DNA from: Annulohypoxylon bovei var. microspora
Lineage: Eukaryota > Ascomycota > Sordariomycetes > Xylariales > Hypoxylaceae
Direction of reading: 5' to 3'
NCBI GenBank assembly: GCA_022836615.1
Contig: MU405227.1
Span: forward strand, 186,001-250,000
Length of the DNA: 64,000 nucleotides
The notes under the pieces were generated by a model. The model did no database searches and was not told the origin of the DNA. It worked only from the letters and a program-made list of their open reading frames with translations. Shown here one piece after another: positions 9,809 to 23,084 of this stretch (the first letter of the stretch is position 1; each line of letters begins with the position of its first letter). The position numbers and the translations under genes are program-made.

Positions 9809-12800
9809 ATGATAGACCTAGATGGATCGGACTCAGGTCCGGAGATCCTTACTCCAGAGCCTGAGATGGGATCTCAATCACAACCACTCACCCTTATCAA
9901 CAAGACTCTCGAACATACCTTCATAATACCGACATTTTTATACGCCAACGCCACTCAGCTACGAGACAGGTTTCTAAAAACCCTTGCCAGCTCGAAAGGA
10001 CGAGGAAATGATACCGAAAGCCCATCGTCTATAATCGAACTTGTCTCCAAGTTCCTTGGCTTTATTGCCAAGGAAATAGAGACAAATATAGATCCTAGTT
10101 TCGATAGGGAGGTACTGAATTTCGTTCTCCAGTCTTTTGAGCGGGAACTGCTGCACAACGAAGAAGTCCACGCATTTGTTGCAGTACTTCCGGAAGACAT
10201 TGACAAGCTTATGGTAATACGATCCTATTACCTCGCTGTCGGCGCAGTTAGGCGAACTGGGGGCGTTCCGGATTCAGCCCTCATGCGGGCGGCTTTAAAG
10301 GGTAGCGCTCGCGTGTATGCAGTATTCGGAGGTCAGGGCAACACGAAAACTTATCTTGATGAATTGCGGGATGTCTATGACACATACCCATCTCTCACGA
10401 AACGTTTCCTTATCCCTGCAGCAAGGTACCTTGGACGTCTCTCGCGCGATGCTAGATCCTCCCAGGCTTTTTCTCACGGCTTAGATATCATGCGCTGGCT
10501 GGAACAGCCTGACTCTCAACCGGATCTCGACTACCTCGTTTCTGCACCAGTGAGTTTTCCACTCATCGGTCTGCTGCAGATTCTCCACTATATCGTCACA
10601 ACCTCGTCTCTTGGGACACATCCTGGTGGCATGAGAAATCGCCTGTCAGGTACAACAGGTCATTCTCAAGGGATCATTCTCGCAGCTATAATTTCGGCTT
10701 CAACAGACTGGCAGAGTCTTGAAACACAGGGAAAAAAGGCTCTTGCGATACTCTTTTGGATCGGTGTCCGCAGCCAAGAAGCATATCCTCTACCATCAAT
10801 TGCGCCAAGCGCTCTAGAGGACTCTATAGCACATGGCGAGGGCGAGCCTACTGCAGCACTCTCAATAAGGGGCGTGGGTCAAGAAGCGCTCGAAAAACAT
10901 ATCACCAAAGTTAACAGAGCACTCCCGGAAGACAGACAAATTGTTGTAGCTTTGGTGAATGGCGCCAAAAATTTCGTGGTCGCTGGTCCACCGATGGCGT
11001 TATACGGACTCAACGTACAGCTTCGCAAGGTGAAAGCAGCCGAGAATATGGAAGAGTCTCGCACACCGTTCAGTCAAAGAAAGCTGCACATCACTAACAG
11101 GTTCCTCCCTATAACAGCCCCCTTTCATAGCCCCTATTTACGATCGGCTATCGAGGCTCTTCGAGAGGACCTCAAAGAGACGAAGATATCTCCCAGCGAG
11201 CTTGCCATCCCCGTCTATTCTACATTTAGCGGAAATGATATCAGAAATGAACTACACGAGAAGGACGATATCGTACCCTCTCTTGTGAAGATGATCTGTC
11301 AAAACCCAGTACACTGGGACAAGGTCATTGCGATGCCTGATGCAACACACATACTCGACTTTGGTCCAGGGCGCACTGCAGGCGTTGCTGGCCTCACGAG
11401 TCGCATCAAAGATGGCACTGGAGCCCGTGTCATCCTAGCAACCAATGTCACAAACCCGACGCATCCGGAAATCGGATGCAAGCACGAGATCTTCGCGCGG
11501 AAAACCTCTGATCTAGCGTATGGCGCCAATTGGGCTAAACAATACGGACCAAAACTGATAAAGACGTCTACTGGCCAAACGTTTGTGGACACCAAGATGA
11601 GCAGGCTGTTAGGCCTTCCGCCCGTTATGGTCGCCGGAATGACCCCTACTACGGTACATTGGGACTTTGTCGTTGCAGCAACGAAAGCCGGCTACGAAGT
11701 AGAGTTAGCTTGCGGTGGCTACTACGATGTAAACAGTCTAACCGAAGCAATCACGAAGATTTCAAAGGAGATACCGCCAGGTCGCGGAATTGTCCTCAAC
11801 GTCATTTATGCAAGCCCCAAATCAATTGCCTGGCAGATACCCTTGATACGCGACTTATGTGCCAAAGGGTTGCCTATTAAAGGGCTTACTATTGGCGCCG
11901 GCGTCCCATCTCTCGAGATCGCGAACGAATATATTCGCACCCTTGGCATTAAGCAGATTGGATTTAAACCTGGGTCCATTCAAGCTATCCAGCAAGTAAT
12001 CAAAATCGCCCAGGCCAACCCCGGATTCCCAATAATAATGCAATGGACCGGTGGTCGCGGCGGGGGACATCACTCATGCGAAGACTTCCACGAGCCAATT
12101 TTAGAAATGTATAGCAAGATACGTCGCTGTTCTAATATCGTGCTCGTGGCCGGGTCTGGCTTTGGTGGTGCAGATGATACTTACCCCTATTTGAGTGGGT
12201 CCTGGGCTACGAAGTTTGGCAGCCCGCCTATGCCATTCGATGGAGTCCTTTTTGGAAGCCGTTGTATGGTAGCCAAGGAAGCCCACACATCGCAAGGTGC
12301 AAAACAGGCAATCGTCGATGCTTGTGGAGTTAGTGACCAAGATTGGGAGAAAACATATCAGAAGCCTGCTGGCGGAGGTGGCGTCATCACCGTCAAATCC
12401 GAGATGGGGGAGCCGATACACAAACTTGCTACCCGCGGCGTTGTATTATGGGCCGAGATGGATCGGAAGATTTTTAGTCTGCCAAAAGAGAAACGTCTCT
12501 TAGAATTGAGGAAGAAGGATACCCGCGACTACATTATCCGAAAGCTGAACGCTGATTTCCAAAAACCATGGTTCGGTCGCACCACGTCCGGCAAAGCTGT
12601 CGACCTCGAATACATGACCTATTCGGAGGTTGTCTCCAGGATGATCGAGCTCATGTTTATCAAACACCAGAAAAAGTGGATTGATAAGTCTCTTATCCGA
12701 CTGGTTGGGGACTTCATACGCTATGTGGAACAGCGTCTCGCGACATACGCCCGCCCGAGTAAAGGCTCGCTGATCGAAACATACAGCGAGCTAGACGATC

Positions 12801-15800
12801 CGATACCCATGATCAATAAGCTTGTCGCGATATACCCCCTCGCGGCTAAGCAGCTCATGAACTCTCAAGACTGCTCTCATTTCTTGAGTCTCTGCAAGCG
12901 CCCTGGTCAAAAGCCCGTCCCATTCGTCCCACGTTTCGATGAAGACTTTGAAGTGTGGTTTAAAAAGGACTCATTGTGGCAGTCTGAGGACCTTGATGCA
13001 GTTGTTGATCAAGACGTCGGAAGAGTTTGCGTCCTCCATGGACCGGTAGCTGCGAAGTATTCGAATACTACCGATGAACCCATCAAGGATATCCTTGATC
13101 GTGTTCACGAGGGCCATATTAAAATTCTGATGAATGATCTCTATGGAGGAGATATCAAGAAGATACCTACTATTGAGTATATCGGAGACAAGACGGCAAA
13201 CTCCAACTTGGGTGTTCACACGATCCTCGAAGGAGTCGCCATTTCCGAGACTGGCAACGAGACCAGACTATTTATACCAGGAACGACTCTTCCAAATGCA
13301 GATGAATGGATTCAGTTACTTGCAGGCAATCAAACAACTTGGCGTCGCGCCCTTCTTACCGCAGATATCTTCGTTCGGGGGCATCACTTTGAGCCGAATC
13401 CGCTGCGTCGACTTCTTTCACCATCTCGCGGGATAATCGTGGATATAGTTTATCCAGAGAACCCCGAAAAGACTGTCATTACTGTCGAGGAAACCGTTGG
13501 TGGAAAGCAATTGCCGACGATGAAAATTGGCCCCATATCTAATAATGTCATCCCCCTATATCTCATCGAGCACCGCACCGCTACAGGTAGGCCAGTCTCG
13601 CTTCCGCTTCTATTTTCTTACCACCCGGAAGCCGGTTATGCGCCTATCCGCGAGGAAATGACACTGAGAGACGAGCGCATCAAAGATTTCTATTACAAGC
13701 TTTGGTTTGGGAATGATAGACCCGCCGCCGCCTTAGACATAATAACGCCTCATAATAAACGCTGGGATGGTGGCACAACTACCGTCTCCAGCGCCACAAT
13801 CCGCCAATTCGCACGTGCAGTTGGTAACACCGCAGAGGCATACATCGAGCGGCCTGGCCGAGATCATCTTGCACCTATGGACTTCGCCATCCTCGTCGGC
13901 TGGAAGGCTCTTATGGAGCCCCTATTCGACGCCGTCGACGGCGACCTACTAAAGCTCGTTCACCTTTCGAACCGTTTCTGCATGGTTCCCGGCGCGACCC
14001 CATTCAGAAAAGGAGACGCACTGAGCGCTACTTCCGAGATAACTTCTATCGTCAATCAGGACTCGGGCCAGATGGTAGAGGTCTGTGGCATGATCGCGCG
14101 CGACGGTGGTAAGCCCGTGATGCAGGTTACGTCGCAGTTCTTCTACCGCGGCATCTTTGCCGACTTCAAGAAAACCTTCCAAAGAAAGACAGAGACGCCG
14201 GTCAGGGTGATGCTCAAAAGCCCTAAGGATGTTGCCGTACTTAAGGCCAAGAAATGGTTCAAGTCGGAGGGACCAAGTGCAGAAGATCTTTTGCTAGGAC
14301 ATAGTATCGTGTTCAAGCTCCATACTTCAACCCGATTTAGCGACAAGGCCGTATTTTCCTCCGTCGTGACAACCGGCACGATCGAGGTTGAGATCCCGAC
14401 CACCAAGGAACTAATCCTCGTGGGCACGGTGAACTACATCTCCGATGGGCCTTCGCGTGGCAATCCAGTTCTCGAATATCTTTCCCGAAACGGCTCTAAG
14501 CTAGACCAGCCCGTGTACTTCAAGCATCCGATTCCGATACAGAACAATCACAGCAAGGCCCCGTTAGAGATCGAGGCGCCTGTCTCTAACGAAAATTACG
14601 CCCGCGTATCCGGAGACTTCAACCCTGTCCACGTTTCGCGCGTCTTCTCCCAATATGTCAACTTGCCTGGTACCATAACCCACGGCATGTATACTAGCGG
14701 TGCTGTTAGAAGCCTAGTTGAGACATGGGCCACGGAAAACCATGCCCATAGAATGCGCGACTACAATGTCAAATTCACCGGCATGGTGTTGCCCGGCGAT
14801 CGGCTCGAGGTCCAGCTACACCACATTGGCATGGTGTCAGGTTGCATGATCATCCAAATAGAGGTAGTCAAGAGTGATGAAACAAGAGAAAAGGTATTGG
14901 TCGGGGAAGCTATAATTGAACAACCAACATCTGCATATGTTTTTACAGGCCAAGGCTCTCAGGAGAAGGGCATGGGTATGGAGCTGTACGAGAAGAGTGC
15001 GGTCGCAAAAGACGTCTGGGATCGCGCTGATAAACACTTCCTTGACACCTTTGGTACGTCTTGCATCCTAACTTAAAGTTGTCATCAATATACTTGTGCT
15101 AATTCACATTCACAGGTTTCTCTATCCTTGAAATCGTCCGACACGATCCCAAAGAGCTCACCATCCACTTTGGCGGCGCCCGAGGCAAGGCCATACGAAA
15201 GAACTACATGAATATGACTTGCCAGAGTCTTGAATTGGCTCTAGACGGCAGTCCTAAGCTCGAGAAAGTCTTCAGGACCATTACAGAGAATACTACATCC
15301 TACACCTTCCGGTCCCCATCAGGCCTGCTTTCTGCAACGCAGTTCACGCAGCCGGCGCTTACACTAATGCAAATGGCCGTGTTTGAGGATCTACGGGCCC
15401 AAGGAGTCATTCAGAAAGATAGTGTTTTCGCCGGACATTCACTTGGTGAATATAGCGCCCTCGCCTCCATTGCCAAAGTGATGCCTGTCGAGACGCTCGT
15501 GTCGGTCGTGTTCTACCGCGGCTTGTGCATGCAAGTCGCAGTGGAGCGGGACGAAACCGGTCGGTCAAACTACTCGATGTCTGCGGTTGATCCGTCACGG
15601 ATCAGCTCTAAATTCAGCGAACAGGCACTAAAGGAAGTCGTCAAGATGATTTCCCATGTCACCGGATCGTTTCTGGAGATCGTTAACTACAACGTCCGCA
15701 ACATGCAATACGTCTGTGCGGGCGATCTACGCGGCCTTGACGTGCTAGGCGGCGTCCTGGACGGTATCAAGGCGCGCAATATAGACATGCGGCACCTCGA

Positions 15801-16164
15801 AGTAGCGGAAAATCGCAACTTTCTCATTAGCGTGATAAACGAGGCAAACCGTCAATCCCGAGCTAAACCCTCACCTCTTGAGTTGTCGCGCGGCAAGGCT
15901 ACAGTACCGCTCCGGGGCATCGATGTCCCGTTCCACAGCTCGTATCTACGTCCCGGCGTACAATCGTTCCGCTCGTTCCTACTCAAGAACCTTGAGGAGA
16001 AGAGCATCGACCCGGGACAGCTCGTCGGGAAATACATTCCTAACCTTACCGCCAGGCCGTTCGAGCTTACGAGGGATTACTTTGAGTACGTGCACGAGAT
16101 GACACTGTCCCCTCGCATCGGTAGGGTTCTAGAAGGCTGGAACGAGTGTGTCATGTCGCAGTAG
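9809..16164 (+). CDS. Fatty acid synthase beta subunit
   Basis: Two exons, 9809-15053 and 15116-16164, joined over a 62-bp intron (GTACGT..ACAG) to give LDTFGFSILEIV; 2097 residues, normal for fungal FAS beta. Domains in order: acetyltransferase with Ser286 in GTTGHSQG; enoyl reductase of the FMN type (MVAGMTPTTVHWDF, about residue 610, and a glycine-rich stretch near 750); dehydratase and hot-dog region including FNPVHVSR and GTITHGMYTSG (about 1600-1650); malonyl/palmitoyl transferase with VFTGQGSQEKGMGM across the exon junction and Ser1857 in FAGHSLGEYSA. It pairs with the alpha subunit encoded divergently to form the dodecameric megasynthase. No catalytic motif looks broken. Being next to a PPTase-less alpha subunit and a citrate synthase-like gene, it probably makes a medium-length acyl-CoA for secondary metabolism rather than membrane lipids. 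Confidence 0.95.
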
Positions 16165-18015
16165 ATGACAAAGAGGGTATATACTTCGGAGGCTGGCGTT
16201 ACGGTGTGCGTCTTCCTGCTCTTATAGGTGCGTTTGTTGGGGGCCGTATTCTACATACAATCTAATCCCGAGTTCATGTCACGATATTTTTAGAGTGTCT
16301 CTCGTACCCTGTTCCCCGGGCTTCGCTTTCGTAACCCCAGCCGAACTTACGATCAAATCCTTTTGGGGATCTCCTCGTTGCTACCTTCATATGTGCCTAT
16401 GTATGCATGAAATTTCAGCTGCATGCCGCGACGCGTGACTTTTATGCTTTGGTTAGTTTCGGGAGCCGGCGTGATTTTAGGAAAATTATGTGAGCCTCTG
16501 GCCGCAGGGCGGTCGCTCGTCACAAATACTGTCACAAAACTTTAGTTGTGGCCATTTTGGGATCTGTATTTACATTGTATCTGAATCAGAGATCGAACCA
16601 ATCAAAATGACCCCCGCGATGTAATGTCCTTTGTGCAGTCTACAACAAATCTATTCGAAACCTCCAAGTTAGATTATAGTACACCAAGAATATGAGGGTA
16701 AATGTGTATATCTGGTAGCAATTAGGAAAATATAACTTCTATAAATAGTTTAAGCGAGTTTGTGTGTTATGTGATAGATGTATAAGCTGATTAATTCGAA
16801 AGCTGAAGTTTCTTTCGATATATTGTGGCGTTATCTTTCCCCAGACAGCTATATGCATCCTCATGTCGATACCATATAAAAATCGCTCTGGATGCGCCAA
16901 CGGGCTATTTTACCTGATACGGAATATAATATCTTGGCCTTTTTTTATGCTTATGTCAATTATGAAAGAACTGCCATGTTCAGAATTATACGGACCGCTC
17001 CGTTATAGTTTCAACGTATTACGTGGCTCGCTGACCAGCCTAATACACAACAAACACAAGGATTACTTTAACCGACGGGTCTGCAGCGAAGTCACGTTAC
17101 CAACTACCGCCAACAATGCACGTAGTACCGCAGCTAGACCGAAGACCCTCGACCGTCTTAAATGGACCGTGATCTGGGGATAATAAATGCGAGATAGCTA
17201 TCGTTTATGGAGCGGCGTGGGTCTAGATCTAGTCCGGGAGCGGGTGTAAGTCAAGTCCCATAGTCTTACATACAGAAACTGTTTGGGGTCTTCTAGACCT
17301 ACCACCCCTTAAGGAAGCCCTCTTATCTTACTAGCCATTTGCTTGCAACAATGGGGGCTCCCTCGAGCTGTAAAAAAAGGACCGACATGGTATGCCAATT
17401 GCTACCTGTGTTCTAGACCAGCTTTTCGACTTCTCGAATTGCTGCATAGACCTCGTGGCTCGGGTATCTGCTGTGCTCTGTCAGGGGCCGAAAAGGTTCA
17501 CTGGAACCTAAGTCAGACCAGAAGACGTTCGATTCTGATTTAGTTCCGTTTTGTCCCTCGGCAGGTGGTCAGAGTCTCGTTGATTGGGAATTTGTAACTC
17601 TTGTCTGAATCCCATAAAGTAGACATATTGGCGATTCCCGTGATAAGATGTATTCTACTCGGCTACAAGAGGATTCTAGCCGGACAGATGGTTAATGATA
17701 TTTAATATCTCATAAGTATTTAATATCCGGACTGGCGGGTAAGGCATATACGCACCCTCGAGCGCCTCGAATAAGCCATTGTCAGCCATTATCAGCCATT
17801 GGCACTGCCTATAACCAATTATTAGAAACAACGACTGTGGCAAGCCTTCTATGACATTCTCCGCAGCCACCTCGTACTTTCTAGAAGTTACAATTGTCTT
17901 CAAAGACGTCAAGATGATACGACAGAAGCGTACACATATCTCGAAGAGCAGAAAAACTCACAGCCACAGCTACTTCGAGCCTCTAGATTATCATGACTCA
18001 ACTACTGCAACATCG
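16165..18015. other. Intergenic region between FAS beta and the C2H2 gene
   Basis: Short open frames occur (for example 16863-17183), but none shows domain-like composition or convincing splice partners. From about 17850 an open frame leads into the C2H2 gene, so its true start could lie at 17851 or 17914 instead of 18016. No repeat or RNA gene was recognised. Confidence 0.5.
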
Positions 18016-18697
18016 ATGGATTTTGCGGGATTTGTAGATCCCATACTGGACGGTTCAGCTATTTTTGATGAACTATCTCAGAAAAGGCAAGCTCAGCCTA
18101 CAGGATTTACCTCGAATTGTCCAACTAACATCTATTTAAAACAGTCTCTTCTGGATCGACGATACTGACACTACCCGGAATCGTATCAATGGAGATGAGG
18201 CGCCGATGGCGTCGATACAACACATATCAGGAAATCTGGCATCGATAGACCCATATCCAAATGCTCTAGATAAATTGAGTACTGGAGTGCCGGATTTCCT
18301 AGGCAACCCGAGTAGCGAGGACCGGTCAATGGATCGGAGTGGGAAGCATCGCTGTTGGGACCACGGCTGCAATGGGCGTGAATTTTCGTCCAAGAGCAAC
18401 TTCGTGAGACATGTCAAGGAGAGATCGGGGGCCAGTACGAAGGGCGTGTGTCCCCTATGCGGGGCGATTTTCACCCGTAATTCTGCTAGAGATACACACC
18501 TGGCCAAACAGAGCTGCAACAGGATCCGTCGATATTCCAATGGTCGACCGCGCCCCAGCCGGCTCGCCGTCTTGGGAAACCCCCGGCTTGCAGCTGCAGC
18601 TGTGGCCGCGACCCAAGATATCCATTGGCAGGCGGTGGACTGGGGCGCGGGATCCATGGGCGATTCGAGCGCGAGCGGGCTACAGCCGCCGAGCTGA
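18016..18697 (+). CDS. C2H2-type zinc finger protein, candidate cluster regulator
   Basis: I model two exons, 18016-18086 and 18145-18697, joined over a 58-bp GC-AG intron (AG/GCAAGC donor, CTAAC branch site, ACAG acceptor); 207 residues. The join gives a continuous frame through LSQKSLFWIDDTDTT. Two finger-like units are visible: C-x4-C followed by H in CWDHGCNGREFSSKSNFVRH, and C-x2-C-x12-H-x5-C in CPLCGAIFTRNSARDTHLA followed by KQSC. A basic stretch, NRIRRYSNGRPRPSR, follows. Many Sordariomycetes encode proteins with such paired fingers; their targets are mostly unknown. The location between FAS and the oxygenase/citrate synthase pair makes it a candidate regulator, although the usual pathway regulators are Zn2Cys6 proteins. 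The exon 1 start is uncertain: in-frame ATGs also lie at 17851 and 17914. Confidence 0.65.
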
Positions 18698-21499
18698 TGC
18701 CAATGCTGACCAACATAAGGCGCTAGACTCGAAGGTACTGTATTTGGTAATTAGACGGGAACTCCAAGCACGGAATGATTTCGAAATTTTTGTTAGGAGA
18801 GAGGAGAAGAAGCGGCTATACCCCCTGTCATTGAAGATCATGTTGTTTAACTTCAGGACGGATGATGATGATACATACATACTAAGGTACACTATGAAAA
18901 AGCAATTAACGCGGCGCTACCTACGTCTTTGGTTACGGTAGCAGGCGCCGATCACGATCACAATCAAGATAATAAGAATAATTCCATCGATCACTGTAAC
19001 CACACGTATATGCGATGCGGTAAAGATCGGTGCCCAATCCTTCAGAGCAGAAGTATTTTTCTGGGTGGGTTGTTAAATACCACGTTAGGTGTAGGGAGCA
19101 TATGTATAGCCAAGAGGACCCCTTGGACACATGGGTGTGAAGGGTGTGGTGTTCGTTTATGAATGCTTTATTAAAAAAGGGGTAAAAAGCAAGTCGAGGT
19201 ACAAGGGTACAAACCGTCCGGCATATTGGTGTGGTCCCTGCTCTTATTGCCTATAATGTTCTTCGACCAATCAAAATCAATTGTGATTTCATTACTAAGA
19301 ACACCCCATACCGTGACATTAAGAACGCGTTAAAATAAACAAAGTAGCCTCTACTATGTAAGACGCCCAAAGCACATAAAAAGACCAATTATTCTTGAGA
19401 ATCAGGTGGGATTTCCTCCCATCAGGTGAGAGGAAGTTCCTTTGTAATGTTACGGCCATGTCTTAGACGTTGAAGTAACGTCCCGACCTGCCCCGGAGCT
19501 GCGTGGGGCTTCGACTGATGACGATATCCACTTACCCCATTAGGAAATATAGTTATTTTATAGTTTTTCTCCCCCCTATTTCCCCCTATTCTCTCCGTAG
19601 GATAAGTTGTGTAACAAGGAAATATATCTCAATTCCAGCGAGCAACGTCATTCGATTTAAGCCACGATACATCGAATCTGAGTAATGACGTACGCATTTC
19701 TTAGGTAGCGTATTCGAAATACAACTATGATTTAAGCTTTTAGAATTCCTATATAATAGAGATGCGTTGCCAAGACTCTCACTCCACACACACGTCCACA
19801 CACACGCATAATATGAGAAATATACACATCCAGACAACAACAACAACGAGCCTGAGAGAATCGAGTACCTATTGCTCTTCCTTCGGAGATAACACTACAT
19901 GACCTGGCCAGAAGCACGCAATGACGCCGGACTCGCATTCGTCGGGAGCAATCGGGATTACCTCAGTTAACTCCCCCATACACCCACCGAATGATGAATA
20001 ATACAGAACTTCAGCATTTTTAAAGTCGGCGACAATCCAGGCCCCTCAAATTTCGTATGTTACCTGCAAACTAACAGTCAGTAACCAATCGATACCTTGA
20101 CGCCAAGGAAATCGGCAGTAATTTCCACATTCAGCTTGCGTCCTCCAAAATGTCATCTCTCTAGCGAAAAAGCTTGTTGGCGCTGCGCTTACTACTTTCT
20201 CTCATGCATGGCACTGAACGATAGCCCGGAGCCCGAGGGGAAGGCAGCCGGAATCACGCGCCTAGCTCCCTGGGACGCTTGAGGCCTTCCACTTATGTGC
20301 TTAATGGAACACAACTGCCGAGACAACAACACTGCGAAGCTACCTTAGCGCTGTCAAACACGCACTGGGAGAGTTTCATCGCTTCATCTTGCGGTTGGAG
20401 TCGCCGTTCAGACGACTTCACGTAAATTTCTGGGGCCGGGACGGCCCGAGCCTACTACTTATGTAAGGTGGTATACCATATACCACGGAATCGAGGTCGA
20501 AGTCATTTCGACGGAGGTAACGAGACATGAAGGAAAGTGCTTGTACTACCTAAGACATCCCGTCGTCGCGTCGACCGGCACGGCCGGACGAAGAGAAAAA
20601 CATGCGAGAAGATTCAAAGGCTAGATTCGAAGTTGTGGGTTAGCATCAATTTGCTTCGGTAGCCCCCATCCCTCACCCGTGGGCTGCGGACTCCATAGGA
20701 CCTTTACGATTACGAACGAAGACGGGCCTATCTGTATTACTTAGTGGCCTTAGCCGAGACGTTAAGACATCTGCAAGCAGAAGCAGTGTATCTGCGTAGT
20801 GAGGTGGTGTGGTGTGTGGCTAGTGGATCGCAGAGCGCGGCGCTGAAACCCCCTACGGATGACATGAAGCTAGAGGAAAAACAAAATTGAAGACGGAATA
20901 ATTGAGAACAAGGAAACGAGGTGGCCAAAGTCAATCAATTACGCCCCATGAACATACATGTCATTAATGCCGGAAAAAAAGACGATCCTATCCCCGTGTC
21001 ACCACTCTCTCAGCCGTAGCCGAGTTCAACATTGAGGGCATAGATAGTGGCAACGGCAGGCAAAGACAATACCGGTCATGATCGACGACACGGCCCCGTC
21101 TCACCGCGCCGTTGAATATATTATTCGGCTGGTAATCATAGTCTAATCGCAACAGCTCCACCAAAAATCCGGTTTTCAGTAGGAATCTAGTCGTTAATTT
21201 ATTTTCAGGCCCCCCTCAGCAGTTTTGCCTAAAGATCTCCTTATCCAACTCACTCGAACTCCTTATTTCTTCCTCACAACCGCCTCGCATTTTCTTTCTT
21301 ATCATATATTGCTGATATTTGGAATTTGTATTAACTATTCTGCCTCTTAATTCTTTTTTAACCTGCTCGAGAGACACAAGCACGCCTGATGTAGAAATGA
21401 TAGACCTCGTCTGCAGGAATCGAACGCCACCACGTTCCGATCGACGCGGTTCGACTCCCCTTTCCCACAGCCGAGCTGACGTCAAGATCCCTCAATCCC
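18698..21499. other. 2.8-kb region without recognisable gene
   Basis: I find no conserved coding sequence on either strand. Only short frames exist and the composition changes often. A missing pathway gene such as a dehydratase or decarboxylase was looked for here and not seen. The final part is downstream of the oxygenase gene on the minus strand. Confidence 0.55.
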
Positions 21500-22547
21500 T
21501 CAATCAAAGAAAACCCAGCAACGAACCTCGATAGATCGTCGCGTCGGGGCGTCCTGCGGGCTAGCATCATCCCAAAAAGCGCCGTGCGGGGAAACTTTGG
21601 TCACGTCCGAGTCGAACGAGGAGAAGATGAGGGCTTCATCCAGGTCGAGTCTGCTAACGTAGTGGTATTTGTAACTGTTTCGACAACGTTTTAGCTACTG
21701 TTTTTTTGTACGCGCGAAAATGGAATCATGAAGATTTTATGACGGGATTATGTGAAATATACGTACCCCGGGTCGTACTTGACGACACTATCGTGCTTCT
21801 TCTCGCCTCGAATGGCTATTCTCGGGTCGTTGGTGGGATACACACGCGCCAGGTGCGTGTCGTAATTCCAGCCACTCACGCCACTGTGGTTGATGAAGCA
21901 GAGTGGCCACTTCTGGATGGGCTGGTCGATCGTGCGCCAGACGTTAACCTGGGCGTAGCGCTTACCTTTCTTGATCAACTCGTCCGCAACATCGCCGAGG
22001 ATTTCGCGAACACCGTCTTCTCCCGTGATCGCGTCACGGTCAACATGGGCGACGGGGAGGGCCGCGTGTGAGAGCTTGTTGGCGGCGAATTCACCGGCCT
22101 TCATGCTGTTCTGGCGGATGCGAAACACGTAGGGGACTACGATATCGGAACCGGTAACTTGCTTGACCAGTTCCGCGACCTCTTTGAAGTACACATCCTC
22201 GATGTACTTCTTACCTGGAATTGTACGATTTTGTGAGCAAAAGCGAGCCAAAATTACTCAATGATTGAGAAAAGCGAAGGTAGGTACATACCCTCAGCGT
22301 CATTACCAGCCAAGAACTGTTCAGGAGTTAAAGACGATTTGTGCTTGACAATTCCGTATCCGCTGTTTGCGTATTCTGGCTTAGGGATCAGTGTTCGGAT
22401 GTCTTCAACCTCGATTTTGACCTCCAGGGGATTGTGCACGTTGGTCGCGCCACTCGCCCAGTCGATGAATCCATCCTCTCTACCATCTTTGGTTCCGTTC
22501 CACATGCCCATAAGGCCAGTGGTAGAAGCAACGGCGGCAGCAGCCAT
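21500..22547 (-). CDS. CmcJ/NvfI/AsaB-like Fe(II)-dependent oxygenase
   Basis: Three exons: 22547-22292, 22214-21767 and 21650-21500, with introns of 77 and 116 bp (GTATGT and GTACGT donors); 284 residues. Recognised by NVWRTIDQPIQKWPLCFINH and the C-terminal RRSIEVRCWVFF, typical of the family that includes cephamycin CmcJ, AsaB and the endoperoxide-forming NvfI. The iron-binding HxD..H triad known for NvfI is present as His142-Val-Asp144 and His257 (SPHGAFWDD), so an active 2-oxoglutarate/iron enzyme is plausible. It is divergently paired with the citrate synthase-like gene, suggesting it oxidises the alkylcitrate product, but the substrate is inference. Homologues are frequent outside clusters as well. 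The ATG at 22547 is the only one fitting the conserved N-terminal region. Confidence 0.88.
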
Positions 22548-23084
22548 GATGTTAAGTAAGTATTATGAGATAAAGTGAATTTAGTACTACTAGCGAAGAG
22601 GATGGAACACGAGCGCGATGCCGAGAAAAGAGAACCAGCAGCGAGGTAACGGTTAGAATCAGATATATAAACTTCTCAATCTTCTATCTACATAAACACA
22701 ACACCTGCGATTCTATAGCGCATGTTTTCCGGCGAAAATATCGTGCCACCGACGGCGAGACAGGATTTGTGGATTTCAGGATCTGGGGATCTGGGGAACA
22801 GGGGATTGAGGGAATGCGGGATTCATGGATCTCCCAACATACTACAGTCCTATGTTGACTGAGCTCCCGTGTTACGCACAGAAACATGTTCAACACAAAC
22901 ACAAAAGCAGCCTTCTTTAATAGTTTGTGTAATAAGCATTTCAAACATATCCTATTCTGAAATCTTATCGTACGTTGAGTTAGTCGCCCTTACTCCTACC
23001 CCTCACCCCTTGCCCCTTATTCTCCTTATTCCCTATCGACATAAGCAATTCTTTGAAAGGTTTCACCGCCAGAGTTAGAGAACA
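22548..23084. promoter_or_regulatory. Bidirectional promoter of the oxygenase and citrate synthase genes
   Basis: The 537-bp spacer separates divergent starts. At 22761-22835, read on the minus strand, nine ATCC/TTCC boxes follow one another every 7-9 bp. It contains CCCGCATTCC (22811-22820) and CCTGAAATCCACAAATCCTG (22761-22780), the latter nearly identical to 9367-9385 in the FAS promoter. Nearer the citrate synthase start, 22985-23035 is a pyrimidine-rich tract. Confidence 0.7.

Noticed and set aside
16863..17183. 106-codon frame between FAS beta and the C2H2 gene
   Set aside because: Its composition is not protein-like, there is no recognisable motif, and no splice partner was found.
21445..21460. 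GGTTCGACTCC resembling a tRNA B box
   Set aside because: The flanking bases do not form a T stem or acceptor stem and no A box lies at the right distance.
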